This document shows positions 43,383-53,112 of a DNA stretch of 64,000 bases, piece after piece. The DNA is from Shewanella piezotolerans WP3 (lineage in GTDB: Bacteria; Pseudomonadota; Gammaproteobacteria; Enterobacterales; Shewanellaceae). Positions within the stretch are counted from its first letter, which is position 1. Each line of letters opens with the position of its first letter. The DNA is taken from positions 3,639,501 to 3,703,500 of the forward strand of contig NC_011566.1 in the NCBI RefSeq assembly GCF_000014885.1, read 5' to 3'. The notes below the pieces were generated by a model. The model saw only the letters and a program-made list of their open reading frames with translations. It made no database searches and was not told where the DNA came from. The translations under genes were made by a program, and so were the position numbers.

Positions 43383-44586
43383 CGATACCATCTTTAGGCA
43401 AACTACCTAAAGGCTCGATACTCACCTCAGCAGATAACTGTGTCACAGCTCGTATGGTTTGCTCAATTGCACTGACATCCACGCTATTTAACGCTGTCTC
43501 CGCCACCTCACACAACAAGCACATTTTATCGTTATCATTATCTCGACTAACGACCATTCGTAAACGCTGTATCGCATTGTGCTGCACTCTTATCTGTTCA
43601 ACTTGCTCAGGGTGCACAAACAAGCCTTTTACTTTAGTGGTTTGATCTGCACGGCCAAGCCAGCCTTTAATGCGCATATTGCTGCGGCCACATGCGCTTA
43701 CCCCCTCTAGCTGAGCAGATAAGTCCCCTGTCGCAAATCGAATCAAAGGATAACTAGGATTAAAGCTAGTGATAACAACTTCCCCCACCTCGCCCACATC
43801 TACTGGCGTTAGCGTACCGGGCCTCACCAACTCTAATATTATATTTTCAGCGACAATAAGCCCGTCATCAACAACACTCTCAAAAGCGATTAATCCAATA
43901 TCTGCGGTGGCATAGGCCTGCTTAACTTCAATATCGGCTTTGATAAATGCAGACTTTAACGACGGCGTTAGCGCTTCCCCCGTCACTAACGCTTTTTTGA
44001 ATGGCAGATTCAATTGCTGAGCTTTGGCTTTATCCAGCAAGATTTTCAGAAAAGATGGTGTACCGCAATAACCATTAGGTTTGAGATTTTTAGCCATGTC
44101 TAGCTGTAGCTCTGTTTGGCCAGGACCCGCAGGGATCACACTACAACCACAGGCTCTCGCGCCGGAATCCATAATAAAGCCACCCGGTGTAAGATGATAA
44201 GACAAGCAGTTTTGCACTAAATCTCCAGCTCTAAAGCCAGCGGCAAAAAATGCTTGCCCCATGCGCCACCAATCATGCTCGTCTGCTTCTGGCTCATAGA
44301 TTGGCCCTGGGGATTGAAATACTCTTGCAATATTGGCCACTTGGGGCACCATACCAGCAAAGGGCATAGCTGCCATTTGTAGCTTGATTAAGTCCGATTT
44401 ACGGGTGATAGGCAGTGAGGCCAAGCTCGCTCTGCTATCTATTTCACTGACATCAATATCAGCAAGCAGTTGCTGATAGTAAGGAGATGACTCCTTAGCA
44501 AAGCATAGAAAATCACTTAATCCAGACAGTAATGTTGATTCTCGCAGCATCATCGACTGCTGCTCTTGAGCACTATAAAAAGGCAT
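43363..44586 (-). CDS. PaaK-like acyl/aryl-CoA ligase family protein with altered P-loop
   Basis: A 407-residue protein of the phenylacetate-CoA ligase (adenylate-forming) family. The overall order matches PaaK: N-terminal helical region, GYCGTPSFLKILLDKA, ALVTGEALTPSLK, AYATADIGLIAFE, LELVRPGTLTPVDVGEVGEVVITSF, LIRFATGDLS and MRIKGWLGRADQTTKVKGLFVHPEQ. The usual Ser/Thr/Gly-rich nucleotide-binding P-loop is replaced by FQSPGPIYEPEADEHDWW, so ATP handling may differ. It is the last gene of the seven-gene ABC/ligase operon, 13 bp after the ABC ATPase gene. Its C-terminal codons are made of a heptamer repeat. Confidence 0.85.
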   Translation of the reverse strand: MPFYSAQEQQSMMLRESTLLSGLSDFLCFAKESSPYYQQLLADIDVSEIDSRASLASLPITRKSDLIKLQMAAMPFAGMVPQVANIARVFQSPGPIYEPEADEHDWWRMGQAFFAAGFRAGDLVQNCLSYHLTPGGFIMDSGARACGCSVIPAGPGQTELQLDMAKNLKPNGYCGTPSFLKILLDKAKAQQLNLPFKKALVTGEALTPSLKSAFIKADIEVKQAYATADIGLIAFESVVDDGLIVAENIILELVRPGTLTPVDVGEVGEVVITSFNPSYPLIRFATGDLSAQLEGVSACGRSNMRIKGWLGRADQTTKVKGLFVHPEQVEQIRVQHNAIQRLRMVVSRDNDNDKMCLLCEVAETALNSVDVSAIEQTIRAVTQLSAEVSIEPLGSLPKDGIVIDDRR

Positions 44587-44599
44587 AGACGAGACTCCT

Positions 44600-45418
44600 T
44601 TACAACCAACGTTTACGGCGTTTATAAGACTTTAAATTTTTGAAGCTTTTACGCTTTTCATTACCACCACCGAGATAAAATTCCTTCACATCTTCATTAT
44701 TTAATAGCTGTTCCTTATTACCGTCTAGCACTATTTTTCCCGACTCCATAATGTAGCCGTAATTAGCCGCCTTTAGCGCATAGTTAGCATTTTGCTCCAC
44801 CAGCAACATGGTGATCCCTTGGTCCCGATTGATCTTTTCAATGATACCAAACACCTCTTTAACCAGCAGTGGCGACAAGCCCATTGACGGCTCATCCAAA
44901 CAGATCATTTTCGGTCTCGCCATTAACGCCCTGCCTATGGCAAGCATTTGCTGTTCACCGCCCGATAAATATCCCGCCAACCCCGTACGTTCCTTCAGGC
45001 GAGGGAAATAGTTAAATACCATGTCGATATCTTGATTAACTTGGCCATCGTTACGGGTATAAGCACCTAGCTTTAAGTTTTCGATAACACTCATATCTTC
45101 GACAATCCGCCGACCTTCCATGACCTGAAACAAACCGGAACGCACCACATCTTCTGCATTTTTAACGTCAATTCTCTCGCCCATAAAATGAATATCACCG
45201 CGAGAGACTTCGCCATTTTCGTTTTTGAGTAACCCAGATATCGCTTTTAAGGTGGTTGATTTTCCCGCACCATTTGGCCCCAACAACGTCACTATCTCAC
45301 CTTGAGGAACATCAATACTCACCCCACGCAAAACTTGAATAACATCGTCATAGACGACTTCAATGTTATTAATTGACAACAGAGGACTCTCAGGCTTTAA
45401 CTGCACAGCTTGTGACAT
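44600..45418 (-). CDS. LivF-like ABC transporter ATPase
   Basis: Second ATP-binding subunit of a branched-chain-amino-acid-type (HAAT) importer, 272 residues. Walker A is LLGPNGAGKSTTLKAISG, the signature is YLSGGEQQMLAIGRALMARP, Walker B is MICLDEPSMGLSP, and the H-loop region is MLLVEQNAN. The C-terminal tail is unusually basic (RKSFKNLKSYKRRKRWL), beyond the normal LivF end. It lies between the substrate-binding-protein and PaaK-like genes. Confidence 0.92.
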   Translation of the reverse strand: MSQAVQLKPESPLLSINNIEVVYDDVIQVLRGVSIDVPQGEIVTLLGPNGAGKSTTLKAISGLLKNENGEVSRGDIHFMGERIDVKNAEDVVRSGLFQVMEGRRIVEDMSVIENLKLGAYTRNDGQVNQDIDMVFNYFPRLKERTGLAGYLSGGEQQMLAIGRALMARPKMICLDEPSMGLSPLLVKEVFGIIEKINRDQGITMLLVEQNANYALKAANYGYIMESGKIVLDGNKEQLLNNEDVKEFYLGGGNEKRKSFKNLKSYKRRKRWL

Positions 45419-45518
45419 AACAACTCCAACTTTAAATGTTCTTACCTAGCAGATGATCGCTCATCCACTAGGCAGGGATCCCGTTTAAGATTAATAACCA
45501 GGGTTTAGCAAGCGAGGC

Positions 45519-46793
45519 TTAATAACCTAACCAATCAACACGGCGCTCCAGTGTCACTTGATTCACTTTTTCAACTCGCACATCACCACCATTAAAGTTG
45601 CCTTTGTAGATGTTGACTTGGTTAATACCGCGGTGATCTTCTGGTGTCCAAGTTGCCGCTAAACAGACCCCTTCAAGCCCTTTAGGCACCCAGTTTTTAC
45701 GTGCGTACATGCCCTTTTTAACGTTTTCTCCTGTTACTCCGCCATTTGCTTTGGCCCACTCCATGGACTCCTTCATAAAGTAGGTCGAACAAATCCCACG
45801 AATATAATGGTGCAGACGCTCTTCACCACCTTCGCTATCAGACATCTTTGAGATCTCGCGAACCAGCTTCATCCCAGGCACGTCATCAGTCCAAAATGGC
45901 GTCATGGTTGGGAAAATGTAATTTTTAACACCCTCTCCCGCCGCCTTAAATACCAACTTGTCGCCGCCCCAGATATTCGACATAAACTGGATATCGGTGC
46001 CGACGGTATTACAAGATTTAATCAATGACTGCACCGAGCCACCTAAGTTACCGATGTAGCCATAATTGGTTTTAGAGCTTTTAAGACTCAAGCACTGAGC
46101 TTTAAAGTCACCGGGCTTCATTGAAATGACCACTGGAGGCTGAACATCAAAGCCTAACTCGGTTGCGTATTCAGCACATGCAGCTTTAGGAGCGTTGGGA
46201 AAAGGATGGTTAGCGCCAATATGAGTAAACTTTGGCTTACCTTGTCCTCCTTTGGTTTTCCAATCGTTTGCCGCCCACTGCACTAAGCCACGGCAAGAGT
46301 CTGAGTAAGATGCACCGTAGAAAAAGTTATAGGGTGCTGGTTTTTTGGTCTTAGGGTTTTTGCCTTGTGGGTCAGTTAAATGCCCCGAATAGGATGCTGA
46401 AAAAACCGGTGTTTTATCTTTTGCTGCAAACGAAATTAACGCTTCAGTATCCGCCGTTCCCCATCCTTGCATCGCCACCATATTCTTACGCGATTTCCAC
46501 TTTTTATAAGAGGCGATCGCTTGCGGAACCTTGTAGGCATAATCGATAGTTTCATACTCAAGCTTAGTGCCGTCAATGCCACCATGGGCATTGATATAAG
46601 CTAACGAGTCTCGAACACCATCAGCATATGGCTTACCTACAAACGCTGTTGGCCCCGACATATCAGCCAGATGGCCAACAAAAATAGTTTCCTCAGCATT
46701 GGCTGTGGTTGCTAAACAAGCAATACTTGAGCCCAGAGCCAATTTTAAATAGTTCACTTTGCTCAATCTGTTTTTCTCGGTATTGTTATGCAT
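45519..46793 (-). CDS. Periplasmic substrate-binding protein, HAAT/LivK type
   Basis: A 424-residue periplasmic binding protein (type 1 fold) with a signal peptide (KLALGSSIACLATTANAEE). The mature start IFVGHLADMSGPTAFVGKPYADG is typical of Leu/Ile/Val, amide and aromatic-acid binding proteins. It is longer than LivK (about 370), with inserts around KNPKTKKPAPYNFFYG. Ligand unknown. Because the same operon encodes CoA ligases, a carboxylic acid is more likely than an amino acid (inference). Confidence 0.9.
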   Translation of the reverse strand: MHNNTEKNRLSKVNYLKLALGSSIACLATTANAEETIFVGHLADMSGPTAFVGKPYADGVRDSLAYINAHGGIDGTKLEYETIDYAYKVPQAIASYKKWKSRKNMVAMQGWGTADTEALISFAAKDKTPVFSASYSGHLTDPQGKNPKTKKPAPYNFFYGASYSDSCRGLVQWAANDWKTKGGQGKPKFTHIGANHPFPNAPKAACAEYATELGFDVQPPVVISMKPGDFKAQCLSLKSSKTNYGYIGNLGGSVQSLIKSCNTVGTDIQFMSNIWGGDKLVFKAAGEGVKNYIFPTMTPFWTDDVPGMKLVREISKMSDSEGGEERLHHYIRGICSTYFMKESMEWAKANGGVTGENVKKGMYARKNWVPKGLEGVCLAATWTPEDHRGINQVNIYKGNFNGGDVRVEKVNQVTLERRVDWLGY

Positions 46794-46869
46794 TGTTATA
46801 ATCCTTCAAGTGTTCAGTCAAAGTTGAAAGCTGTATACCGCTGCTGTACAGCTAGGTAAAACCAGGTTG

Positions 46870-47943
46870 TTAGTAAGCAAACGGGTAGAATTTCCAATAA
46901 TTCTTAATTTGTGCCCAACGATGGGCTAGCCCTTCAGGTTCAAAAATCAAAAACAGGATGATGACCAATCCAATCGCCATCTCTTTGATATAGGCAAGGC
47001 CATCAGTCACCATGGGGATATTGCCCCAGTCGGTGTACTTCATCAGGGCGACAATGCTCTCGAGCATTTCTGGCAGTAACACCATAAACACCACCCCCAT
47101 TAAGGTGCCTTTTATTGAGCCAAGGCCGCCAATGATCACCATTGCCAAAAACTGAATAGACATCAAAATGGTGAAGCCTTCAGCCGAAACATAACCTAAG
47201 TAGTGAGCATATAAAGCGCCGCCAATACCTGCGTAAAACGAAGATATTCCAAATGACAGCAAACGATATTTGTTAAGCTTCACCCCCATAATTTCAGCAG
47301 AGAGATAGTGATCTCGCACCGCAACAAACGCGCGACCATCACGGCTACGCATCAAGTTACAGCCCCAGATATACATAAAGACCAAAGCAAATAACGCGAT
47401 GTAGTAGAAGCTCTGATCGGTATCAAAATCAAAACCAAATAGATTGACTGGCGCTGCCATAGAGCCTGAAGAACCGCCAGAGAACCACTCTGCTCGAGCG
47501 AAAAAATCCTCAATAATGAACTGCGCCGCTAAGGTTGCAATGGCAAGATACAGACCTTTAATTCTTGCTGCTGGCATTCCGAACATCATGCCAACGGCCA
47601 TGGTCAAAAAGCCTGCCAGCGGAATACACAGCACCACAGGAATTTGAAAGCTGGTGTTTAACCACGCTGAGGCAAAAGCACCAAAGCCAAAGAATGCGCC
47701 GTGACCCAGTGAGATCTGCCCAGTGAACCCCACCAAAATATTGAGACCTAATGCTGCAATCCCTAAGTATGAGATCTGAATGAACAGCGTTAGAAAGTAG
47801 CCATCAAGTACCAATGGCGCACCACAAGCAATGGCGATAAGCGCTATCGTCATCAGTCGGATAGTTTTAGTTTCAAATATTGTGTTGTCGGCTTTATAGC
47901 TGGTGCGGAAATCACCACACGGACGCATCGCTAAGCTAGACAT
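46870..47943 (-). CDS. LivM-like ABC permease
   Basis: Inner-membrane permease of 357 residues with about nine hydrophobic segments. LivM-type motifs are GLNILVGFTGQISLGHGAFFGFGAFASAWL, PAARIKGLYLAIATLAAQFI and the coupling segment RSRDGRAFVAVRDHYLSAEIMGV, followed by GIGGALYAHYLGYVS. It pairs with the LivH-like permease 53 bp upstream in the operon. Confidence 0.93.
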   Translation of the reverse strand: MSSLAMRPCGDFRTSYKADNTIFETKTIRLMTIALIAIACGAPLVLDGYFLTLFIQISYLGIAALGLNILVGFTGQISLGHGAFFGFGAFASAWLNTSFQIPVVLCIPLAGFLTMAVGMMFGMPAARIKGLYLAIATLAAQFIIEDFFARAEWFSGGSSGSMAAPVNLFGFDFDTDQSFYYIALFALVFMYIWGCNLMRSRDGRAFVAVRDHYLSAEIMGVKLNKYRLLSFGISSFYAGIGGALYAHYLGYVSAEGFTILMSIQFLAMVIIGGLGSIKGTLMGVVFMVLLPEMLESIVALMKYTDWGNIPMVTDGLAYIKEMAIGLVIILFLIFEPEGLAHRWAQIKNYWKFYPFAY

Positions 47944-47996
47944 AAGAACTCCTTAAACAAAAAATTGGCGATAAATAAGTAACGTAAGATAGGTGC

Positions 47997-48890
47997 TTAG
48001 ATACGCTCGATGTCACGAGTACCAAACAGGCCATAGGGCTTAAACCATAGAATGATCAACAGCACGTAAAACGGCGCGATGTCGTACATGTTGCCGATAT
48101 GCAGGTACTGACTATCAAAGAACTCAGCCACATTTTCTAAAATACCGATGGTAATGCCGCCGACTATCGCGCCGACTATTGAGTCGAGGCCACCGAGAAT
48201 AACCGCAGGAAAGACCTTGATGCCGATAGAGGAGAGAGAGTCTGAGACACCATTCACCATGCCGATCACTACACCTGCGGTTGCAGACACAGTCGCTGCA
48301 ATTCCCCAACTCATGGCGAAAACTTGTTTCACTGATATTCCCAAACTTTGCGCAACTTGCTGGTCAAACGCTGTCGCCCGCATTGCCAAGCCATGTTTTG
48401 AATATTTAAAGAACAAGAAAAAACTGACCATAATAATAAGCGCAATCACGGTACTCATTAAGTAAGCCAACTCGATATTAAGCCCAAAGATTGAGATTGA
48501 TTGGGTATCGAAAACTGTTGGGTAACTCTGCGGAGATACACCGAAAATCCACTTAGTCAAAGATTGGAAGAAGATAGATAGGCCTATCGTCACCATTATC
48601 ACTGAAATAATGGGTTCACCAATCATTGGCCTAAGCACTATCATCTGTAGAAATACCCCAAACACCGCCATAAAGCAGAGTGTGAGTAAGAAGCCTAAGA
48701 AGAATGGCAACTGTAGGTAAACCAAGAGCGCCCAACAAACCCATGCGCCCACTAACAAGAACTCACCTTGGGCAAAGTTAACAATCTGGGTCGACTTGTA
48801 CACTAAAACAAAACACATCCCCACCACACCATAGAGCAGACCAACTATCAGCCCATTAATGATAAGTTGCAGTAACAGTTCAAAATTCAT
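47997..48890 (-). CDS. LivH-like ABC permease
   Basis: Inner-membrane permease of 297 residues, eight or so hydrophobic segments, with NGLIVGLLYGVVGMCFVLVYKSTQIVNFAQGEF and the coupling helix KHGLAMRATAFDQQVAQSLGI, then FPAVILGGLDSIVGAIVGGITIG, all typical of LivH. The ATG overlaps the stop of the upstream acyl-CoA ligase gene by 4 bp, which ties import and activation into one transcript with coupled translation. Confidence 0.94.
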   Translation of the reverse strand: MNFELLLQLIINGLIVGLLYGVVGMCFVLVYKSTQIVNFAQGEFLLVGAWVCWALLVYLQLPFFLGFLLTLCFMAVFGVFLQMIVLRPMIGEPIISVIMVTIGLSIFFQSLTKWIFGVSPQSYPTVFDTQSISIFGLNIELAYLMSTVIALIIMVSFFLFFKYSKHGLAMRATAFDQQVAQSLGISVKQVFAMSWGIAATVSATAGVVIGMVNGVSDSLSSIGIKVFPAVILGGLDSIVGAIVGGITIGILENVAEFFDSQYLHIGNMYDIAPFYVLLIILWFKPYGLFGTRDIERI

Positions 48891-50851
48891 GACGCTCTCC
48901 TTTGAGAAATACTGCTTTGAGTAGCCACTGAAGATTCAATAACAGTTGCCACCTTCAGTTGGGTTTGAATGCGCGATTGACTGCCATCTTGGAAGGTAAT
49001 CACGGTATCGATATCAACATGGGGTTTATCGCTATAGAGTGAGTCGATAATGTCAGCATATTTATCAGCAATGACACCTCGGCGAACTTTACGGGTACGA
49101 GTCAGTTCACCGTCATCAGCATCGAGCTCTTTGTATAGCAGGATGAATTTATTGATCTTCTGAGCATCAGGGAGCGATTGATTAACTATTTCTACCTCTT
49201 TAGTCAGTTGCTCATAAACCTCTGGCAAGGTTGACAGATTGGTGTAGTTGGTAAATGCCAGTCCTTGCTGTTCCGCCCACTTAGAAACAATACTGAAACG
49301 AATACAAAGAATGGCTGATAGGAACGGCTTGTCTTTACCTAAAATCACCGCTTCACCGATGAACGAAGAGAACTTAAGCTTGTTTTCAATATATTGTGGC
49401 GAGTACTGGATCCCATGGCTGGTTTTAGCCAGATCTTTAATTCGGTCGATGACCACCAAATGTCCCGAAGGCTTAAAATAACCAGCATCTCCGGTGTGCA
49501 TCCAGCCCTCTTTTACGTCTTCATCAAAAGCCGCTTGGTCACCTAGGTAACCATTGAACATACCCACCGTTTTAGCGATAACCTCACCGACGCCTTCGCT
49601 GTCGGTATTAATCACCTGCAGCTCGGCGGTATCAAAAGCAACACCAACACTGTCATAGTCAACATCATCTTGATGGTGGATGGTGTAAGCACCGCACATC
49701 TCTGTTTGACCGTATAGCTGGCGCAGTGGCACCCCAATACTTTGGAAAAACTTGAAGGTATCTGGGCCCATAGCTGCTCCACCGGTTGCCGCAGATTTTA
49801 GGAATGAAAAGCCAAGCCTATCGCGCAGCGCTTTCATTAATAGAATATCCGCCAACGTCGAGCGCTTACCTTGAGCAAGTGCTGCCTCTGCGCGTTTCAT
49901 CGCAAACTCAAATAGCTTTTTCTTCAATGGCGTCGAGTCCATCATCCGCGCTTGTACGTCAGCTAAGATCCCTTCCCACACTCTCGGCGCGAGTAATACA
50001 AAGCTTGGACCGATTTCACGAAGATCAGCCATCATGGTCTCTTGTTCTTCTACAAAGTTAACTATCTGTCTGGCAATCAGTGCTTGGCCGACAGCATACA
50101 CCTGCTCCATGATCCAAGGCAGAGGCAATACCGATACATAGTTGTCGCCAGGCATTCTTGGGTCGGCACGCAAGTATGAGCAGCAGTGGTCAATAAACTT
50201 ACTGCCCTGCAACAATACAATTTTGGGTTTTGAGGTCGTGCCAGATGTGGTGCAGTAAATGGCAATATTGTCGGCTTTTCCCGCATCGACTAACTCGTCA
50301 TAAGCTGTTGGGTGTTGTTTATCAAGCTGCTGTCCACTCTTGTAAATATCTTCGATGTTTATCAATCGCGGGTCGTCGTACTTACGCATTCCTCGAGGAT
50401 CGCAATAGACAATGTATTTTACTGAAGGGATTTGATCACCAAGCTCGAGTAACTTATCGCACTGCTCCTCATCTTCAGCAATCACCACCTGCGCATTACT
50501 GCGGTTAAGCAGGTATGCCACCTCTTCATGCAGCGAGTCTTGATAGATCCCTAAAGAGAAACAACACAAGGCATGAGCTGCAACTTCGCCCCAAACCCAC
50601 TCAGGTCGGTTATCGCCTAATAGCGCAATGGTTGTTTCGGCTTCAATGCCCAAATCACGCAGGGTCAAAGACAGCCACTTAACCCGGTTATGGTAATCGA
50701 GCCAGCTAAACTCGCTCCAGATGCCAAATTCTTTTTCACGCATGGCAATATCATCGCTCCATAGCAGCGCATTGTGGCGCAATATTTTGGGAAAGGTATC
50801 CATGTCTCCCATATCGAAGCGGCTTGCAGCTCCTTCATTTGCAGTTTTCAT
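48887..50851 (-). CDS. AMP-dependent long-chain-type acyl-CoA synthetase
   Basis: A 654-residue adenylate-forming acyl-CoA ligase related to FadD15/long-chain synthetases. The P-loop reads IYCTTSGTTSKPKIVLLQGS; further core motifs are LRQLYGQTEMCGAY, EGWMHTGDAGYF and the hinge LVVIDRIKDLAKTSHG, followed by a KIEN-like SPQYIENKLKFSSFIGEAVILG. It sits between the LivG-like ATPase (TAATG overlap) and LivH-like permease (4-bp overlap) genes, so it most likely activates the imported compound. Chain length and substrate unknown. Confidence 0.93.
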   Translation of the reverse strand: MKTANEGAASRFDMGDMDTFPKILRHNALLWSDDIAMREKEFGIWSEFSWLDYHNRVKWLSLTLRDLGIEAETTIALLGDNRPEWVWGEVAAHALCCFSLGIYQDSLHEEVAYLLNRSNAQVVIAEDEEQCDKLLELGDQIPSVKYIVYCDPRGMRKYDDPRLINIEDIYKSGQQLDKQHPTAYDELVDAGKADNIAIYCTTSGTTSKPKIVLLQGSKFIDHCCSYLRADPRMPGDNYVSVLPLPWIMEQVYAVGQALIARQIVNFVEEQETMMADLREIGPSFVLLAPRVWEGILADVQARMMDSTPLKKKLFEFAMKRAEAALAQGKRSTLADILLMKALRDRLGFSFLKSAATGGAAMGPDTFKFFQSIGVPLRQLYGQTEMCGAYTIHHQDDVDYDSVGVAFDTAELQVINTDSEGVGEVIAKTVGMFNGYLGDQAAFDEDVKEGWMHTGDAGYFKPSGHLVVIDRIKDLAKTSHGIQYSPQYIENKLKFSSFIGEAVILGKDKPFLSAILCIRFSIVSKWAEQQGLAFTNYTNLSTLPEVYEQLTKEVEIVNQSLPDAQKINKFILLYKELDADDGELTRTRKVRRGVIADKYADIIDSLYSDKPHVDIDTVITFQDGSQSRIQTQLKVATVIESSVATQSSISQRRAS

Positions 50852-51648
50852 TAACCCACCTCCTGCAGCTGCTCATTATCATCTAGGCCCAAGTAAGCTT
50901 GCCTAACATGTTCATTTGCCATAACTTCATCCGGTAAACCGCTAACCAGTTTCTTACCAAAATCGAGCACCATCACTTCATGAGAGATATCCATTACCAC
51001 TCCCATATCGTGCTCAATCATCACCACTGTAATGCCAAACTCTTCATTGAGATCTAAGATGTAGCGCGCCATATCTTCCTTCTCTTCTAGGTTCATGCCA
51101 GCCATGGGTTCATCGAGTAGAATTAGTTTTGGGTTAAGTGCGATAGCACGGGCCAGTTCGACACGCTTACGTAAGCCGTAGGACAAGGTGCCTGCTATAG
51201 ACTTCCGCACATGGGATATATCGAGAAAATCAATTATCTCTTCAACTTGGCGTCGATGCTTTAGCTCCTCTTTTTGTGCAGGAGAAGCCCAGTAAAGTGG
51301 CCCAGTTAACCAGTTATTTTTCATCTGGTGATGACGACCAACCATGATATTGTCAAGAACTGACATATGACCGAAAAGCGCAAGGTTTTGGAATGTTCGA
51401 CCAATGCCCAAATCGGCACGGTCATTTGGCCGCATGTGCGTGACTTCTTGGTTATCAAAAAGAATGGAGCCTTCATAGGGGCGATAGCGACCGGAGACAC
51501 AGTTAAGCATCGAGGTTTTACCTGCACCGTTAGGCCCGATAATCGAAAACACCGACCCTTTTTCAACTTCAAAACTGACATCTGTTAGCGCTTTTACGCC
51601 ACCAAATGCTAGGGAAATCTGTTCAACTTTTAAGATTTTATCTGTCAC
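50851..51648 (-). CDS. LivG-like ABC transporter ATPase
   Basis: First ATPase of the HAAT importer, about 265 residues. Walker A is IIGPNGAGKTSMLNCVSG; the LivG-specific TFQNLALFGHMSVLDNIMVG, the signature region TLSYGLRKRVELARAIA, Walker B LILLDEPMAGMN and VVMIEHDMGVVMDI follow. GTG 51648 is preferred over ATG 51654 because AGGAG is 7 bases from the GTG and only one base from the ATG. It heads the seven-gene operon. Confidence 0.92.
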   Translation of the reverse strand: MTDKILKVEQISLAFGGVKALTDVSFEVEKGSVFSIIGPNGAGKTSMLNCVSGRYRPYEGSILFDNQEVTHMRPNDRADLGIGRTFQNLALFGHMSVLDNIMVGRHHQMKNNWLTGPLYWASPAQKEELKHRRQVEEIIDFLDISHVRKSIAGTLSYGLRKRVELARAIALNPKLILLDEPMAGMNLEEKEDMARYILDLNEEFGITVVMIEHDMGVVMDISHEVMVLDFGKKLVSGLPDEVMANEHVRQAYLGLDDNEQLQEVG

Positions 51649-51804
51649 ACCCATACTCCTTTACACTCAACATCGTTCTGCTTCTCGCACTTATCGTCAC
51701 TAAGTACTTATGTCCGACGACTGTCATGGGGAATCAATAACTGAATACAAAAATACTTATTCACATCAAAATGACAGCAGAATTAACACTGCTGTCATCA
51801 AAGG

Positions 51805-52845
51805 CTAAAGTGCGTAACGGAAAGAGAGTTGTGCGTAGTCGGAGTCGACATCTTGATCGCCAATTTCAAAGTTACCCACCTCAAAACCTATCGCTAAATG
51901 CGGAGTGAGGTTTTGGAAAAGGTTAACACTCCACTGGCTGCGTTCAGCATTGCCAATGTCTGTTTCAACACGACCATAAAGCGCGGTACTTCTTAAGGTG
52001 TCAGTCCAAAAATGGCGATATGCGACAAGGTAAGAAGTGGTGCTTTCAACCTCTTCTCCAACTAAGTCTTGCGCCACGCCAATCCCCACATAACGGCCAA
52101 CTTCACCTTGGTGGAATTGAAAGCGCAGATCATCTTTTCCAAAGGTTTTAATACGTCCGGCAATAGAGCCACCAAATGCAGTTTCACTGTTACCGAGGTC
52201 AGTATTTAGGCTGCGACCAAGCGCAGATATTGAGATATCACCCCAGTCTCCTTTGAAGTTATAACGGGCAATAACATCGGGAAGATCATCGTTTGCGGTA
52301 TCGCCACCAACACTTTCAGGGTTTTCTATTGAGACTTGAAAACCGCCAATGTCGTAACGAATTTGACCTTGACGAATAAAGGCCAATCCCACCGTTGCGC
52401 CAGCAAAATCTGCTGTTTCAGGAATCGCGCTAGTGTTCATAAAGGTGGTCCAGGTTTGACCTGCTGTTAAGCCTTCATATTTGATAAATGCATGACGTAT
52501 TCTTGGGTTTGCCGAGTTGGAAACAACTTGGTTGCCACCACCTCCAAGAAAGTCCATTTCAATAAAGCCCATCACATCGCCGTGGACATATTTAGTGTTA
52601 AAGCGTGTTTCGTTAGCGAAAATTCTAAATTGAGAAGCACTCGCCTCAAGCGGCGTGCCTGTACCAATCCAAAAGTCACGGTAACCAACATCACCACTGA
52701 CATAACGCGCATCAACTTTAATGTAGCCACCAAATGTTAGTTTTCCATCTTCGCCAACGTCAAAGTCATAACCGGCAGCAGCTGAACTGGCTAGCAAGCA
52801 CAACGAACCTGCTAATGTGATTTTTTTTATTTTAGAAATGAGCAT
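51805..52845 (-). CDS. DcaP-like outer-membrane porin
   Basis: A 346-residue beta-barrel with a signal peptide (GSLCLLASSAAAGYDF) and DcaP-family features: KLTFGGYIKVDARYVSGD near the start, a plug/strand region FANETRFNTKYVHGDVMGFIEMDF, LTAGQTWTTFMN, and a C-terminal aromatic-free strand DYAQLSFRYAL. DcaP porins take up dicarboxylates and aromatic acids such as phthalates. It is transcribed towards the ABC/ligase operon and stands just before it, so it probably provides the outer-membrane step for the same substrate. Confidence 0.85.
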   Translation of the reverse strand: MLISKIKKITLAGSLCLLASSAAAGYDFDVGEDGKLTFGGYIKVDARYVSGDVGYRDFWIGTGTPLEASASQFRIFANETRFNTKYVHGDVMGFIEMDFLGGGGNQVVSNSANPRIRHAFIKYEGLTAGQTWTTFMNTSAIPETADFAGATVGLAFIRQGQIRYDIGGFQVSIENPESVGGDTANDDLPDVIARYNFKGDWGDISISALGRSLNTDLGNSETAFGGSIAGRIKTFGKDDLRFQFHQGEVGRYVGIGVAQDLVGEEVESTTSYLVAYRHFWTDTLRSTALYGRVETDIGNAERSQWSVNLFQNLTPHLAIGFEVGNFEIGDQDVDSDYAQLSFRYAL

Positions 52846-53112
52846 CTTTTATCCCCTTTAATGTCTGCACTCAAGATGCAGAATTAAAAGTATTTGCTCA
52901 ATTGTGTAATGGTATTAGTGCAGTAGTATTAATACGTTAGGCGCAATACTAGCGAACTAGACACATGGGATTAACTACAATGGATTAATACTTAAGTCGA
53001 TAGCTTTCGGTGCTCTTATGAAGTGAAAATGTGATATGTTAATTTCTATAACAATTAAGGGGAACTTCGCTTATTCGGCGGGTATTTCCCAATAAAAAGG
53101 TGTGACTACAGC
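52846..53112. promoter_or_regulatory. Divergent promoter region, porin and sensor kinase
   Basis: This 267-bp spacer separates two divergent genes and must contain both promoters. AT-rich stretch at about 53040-53060. A TGTGATATGTT half site at about 53031 resembles half a CRP box but lacks a partner. No operator can be assigned. Confidence 0.4.

Noticed and set aside
53025..53050. CRP site upstream of the sensor kinase
   Set aside because: Only a TGTGA half is present; no TCACA-like half at the right distance.
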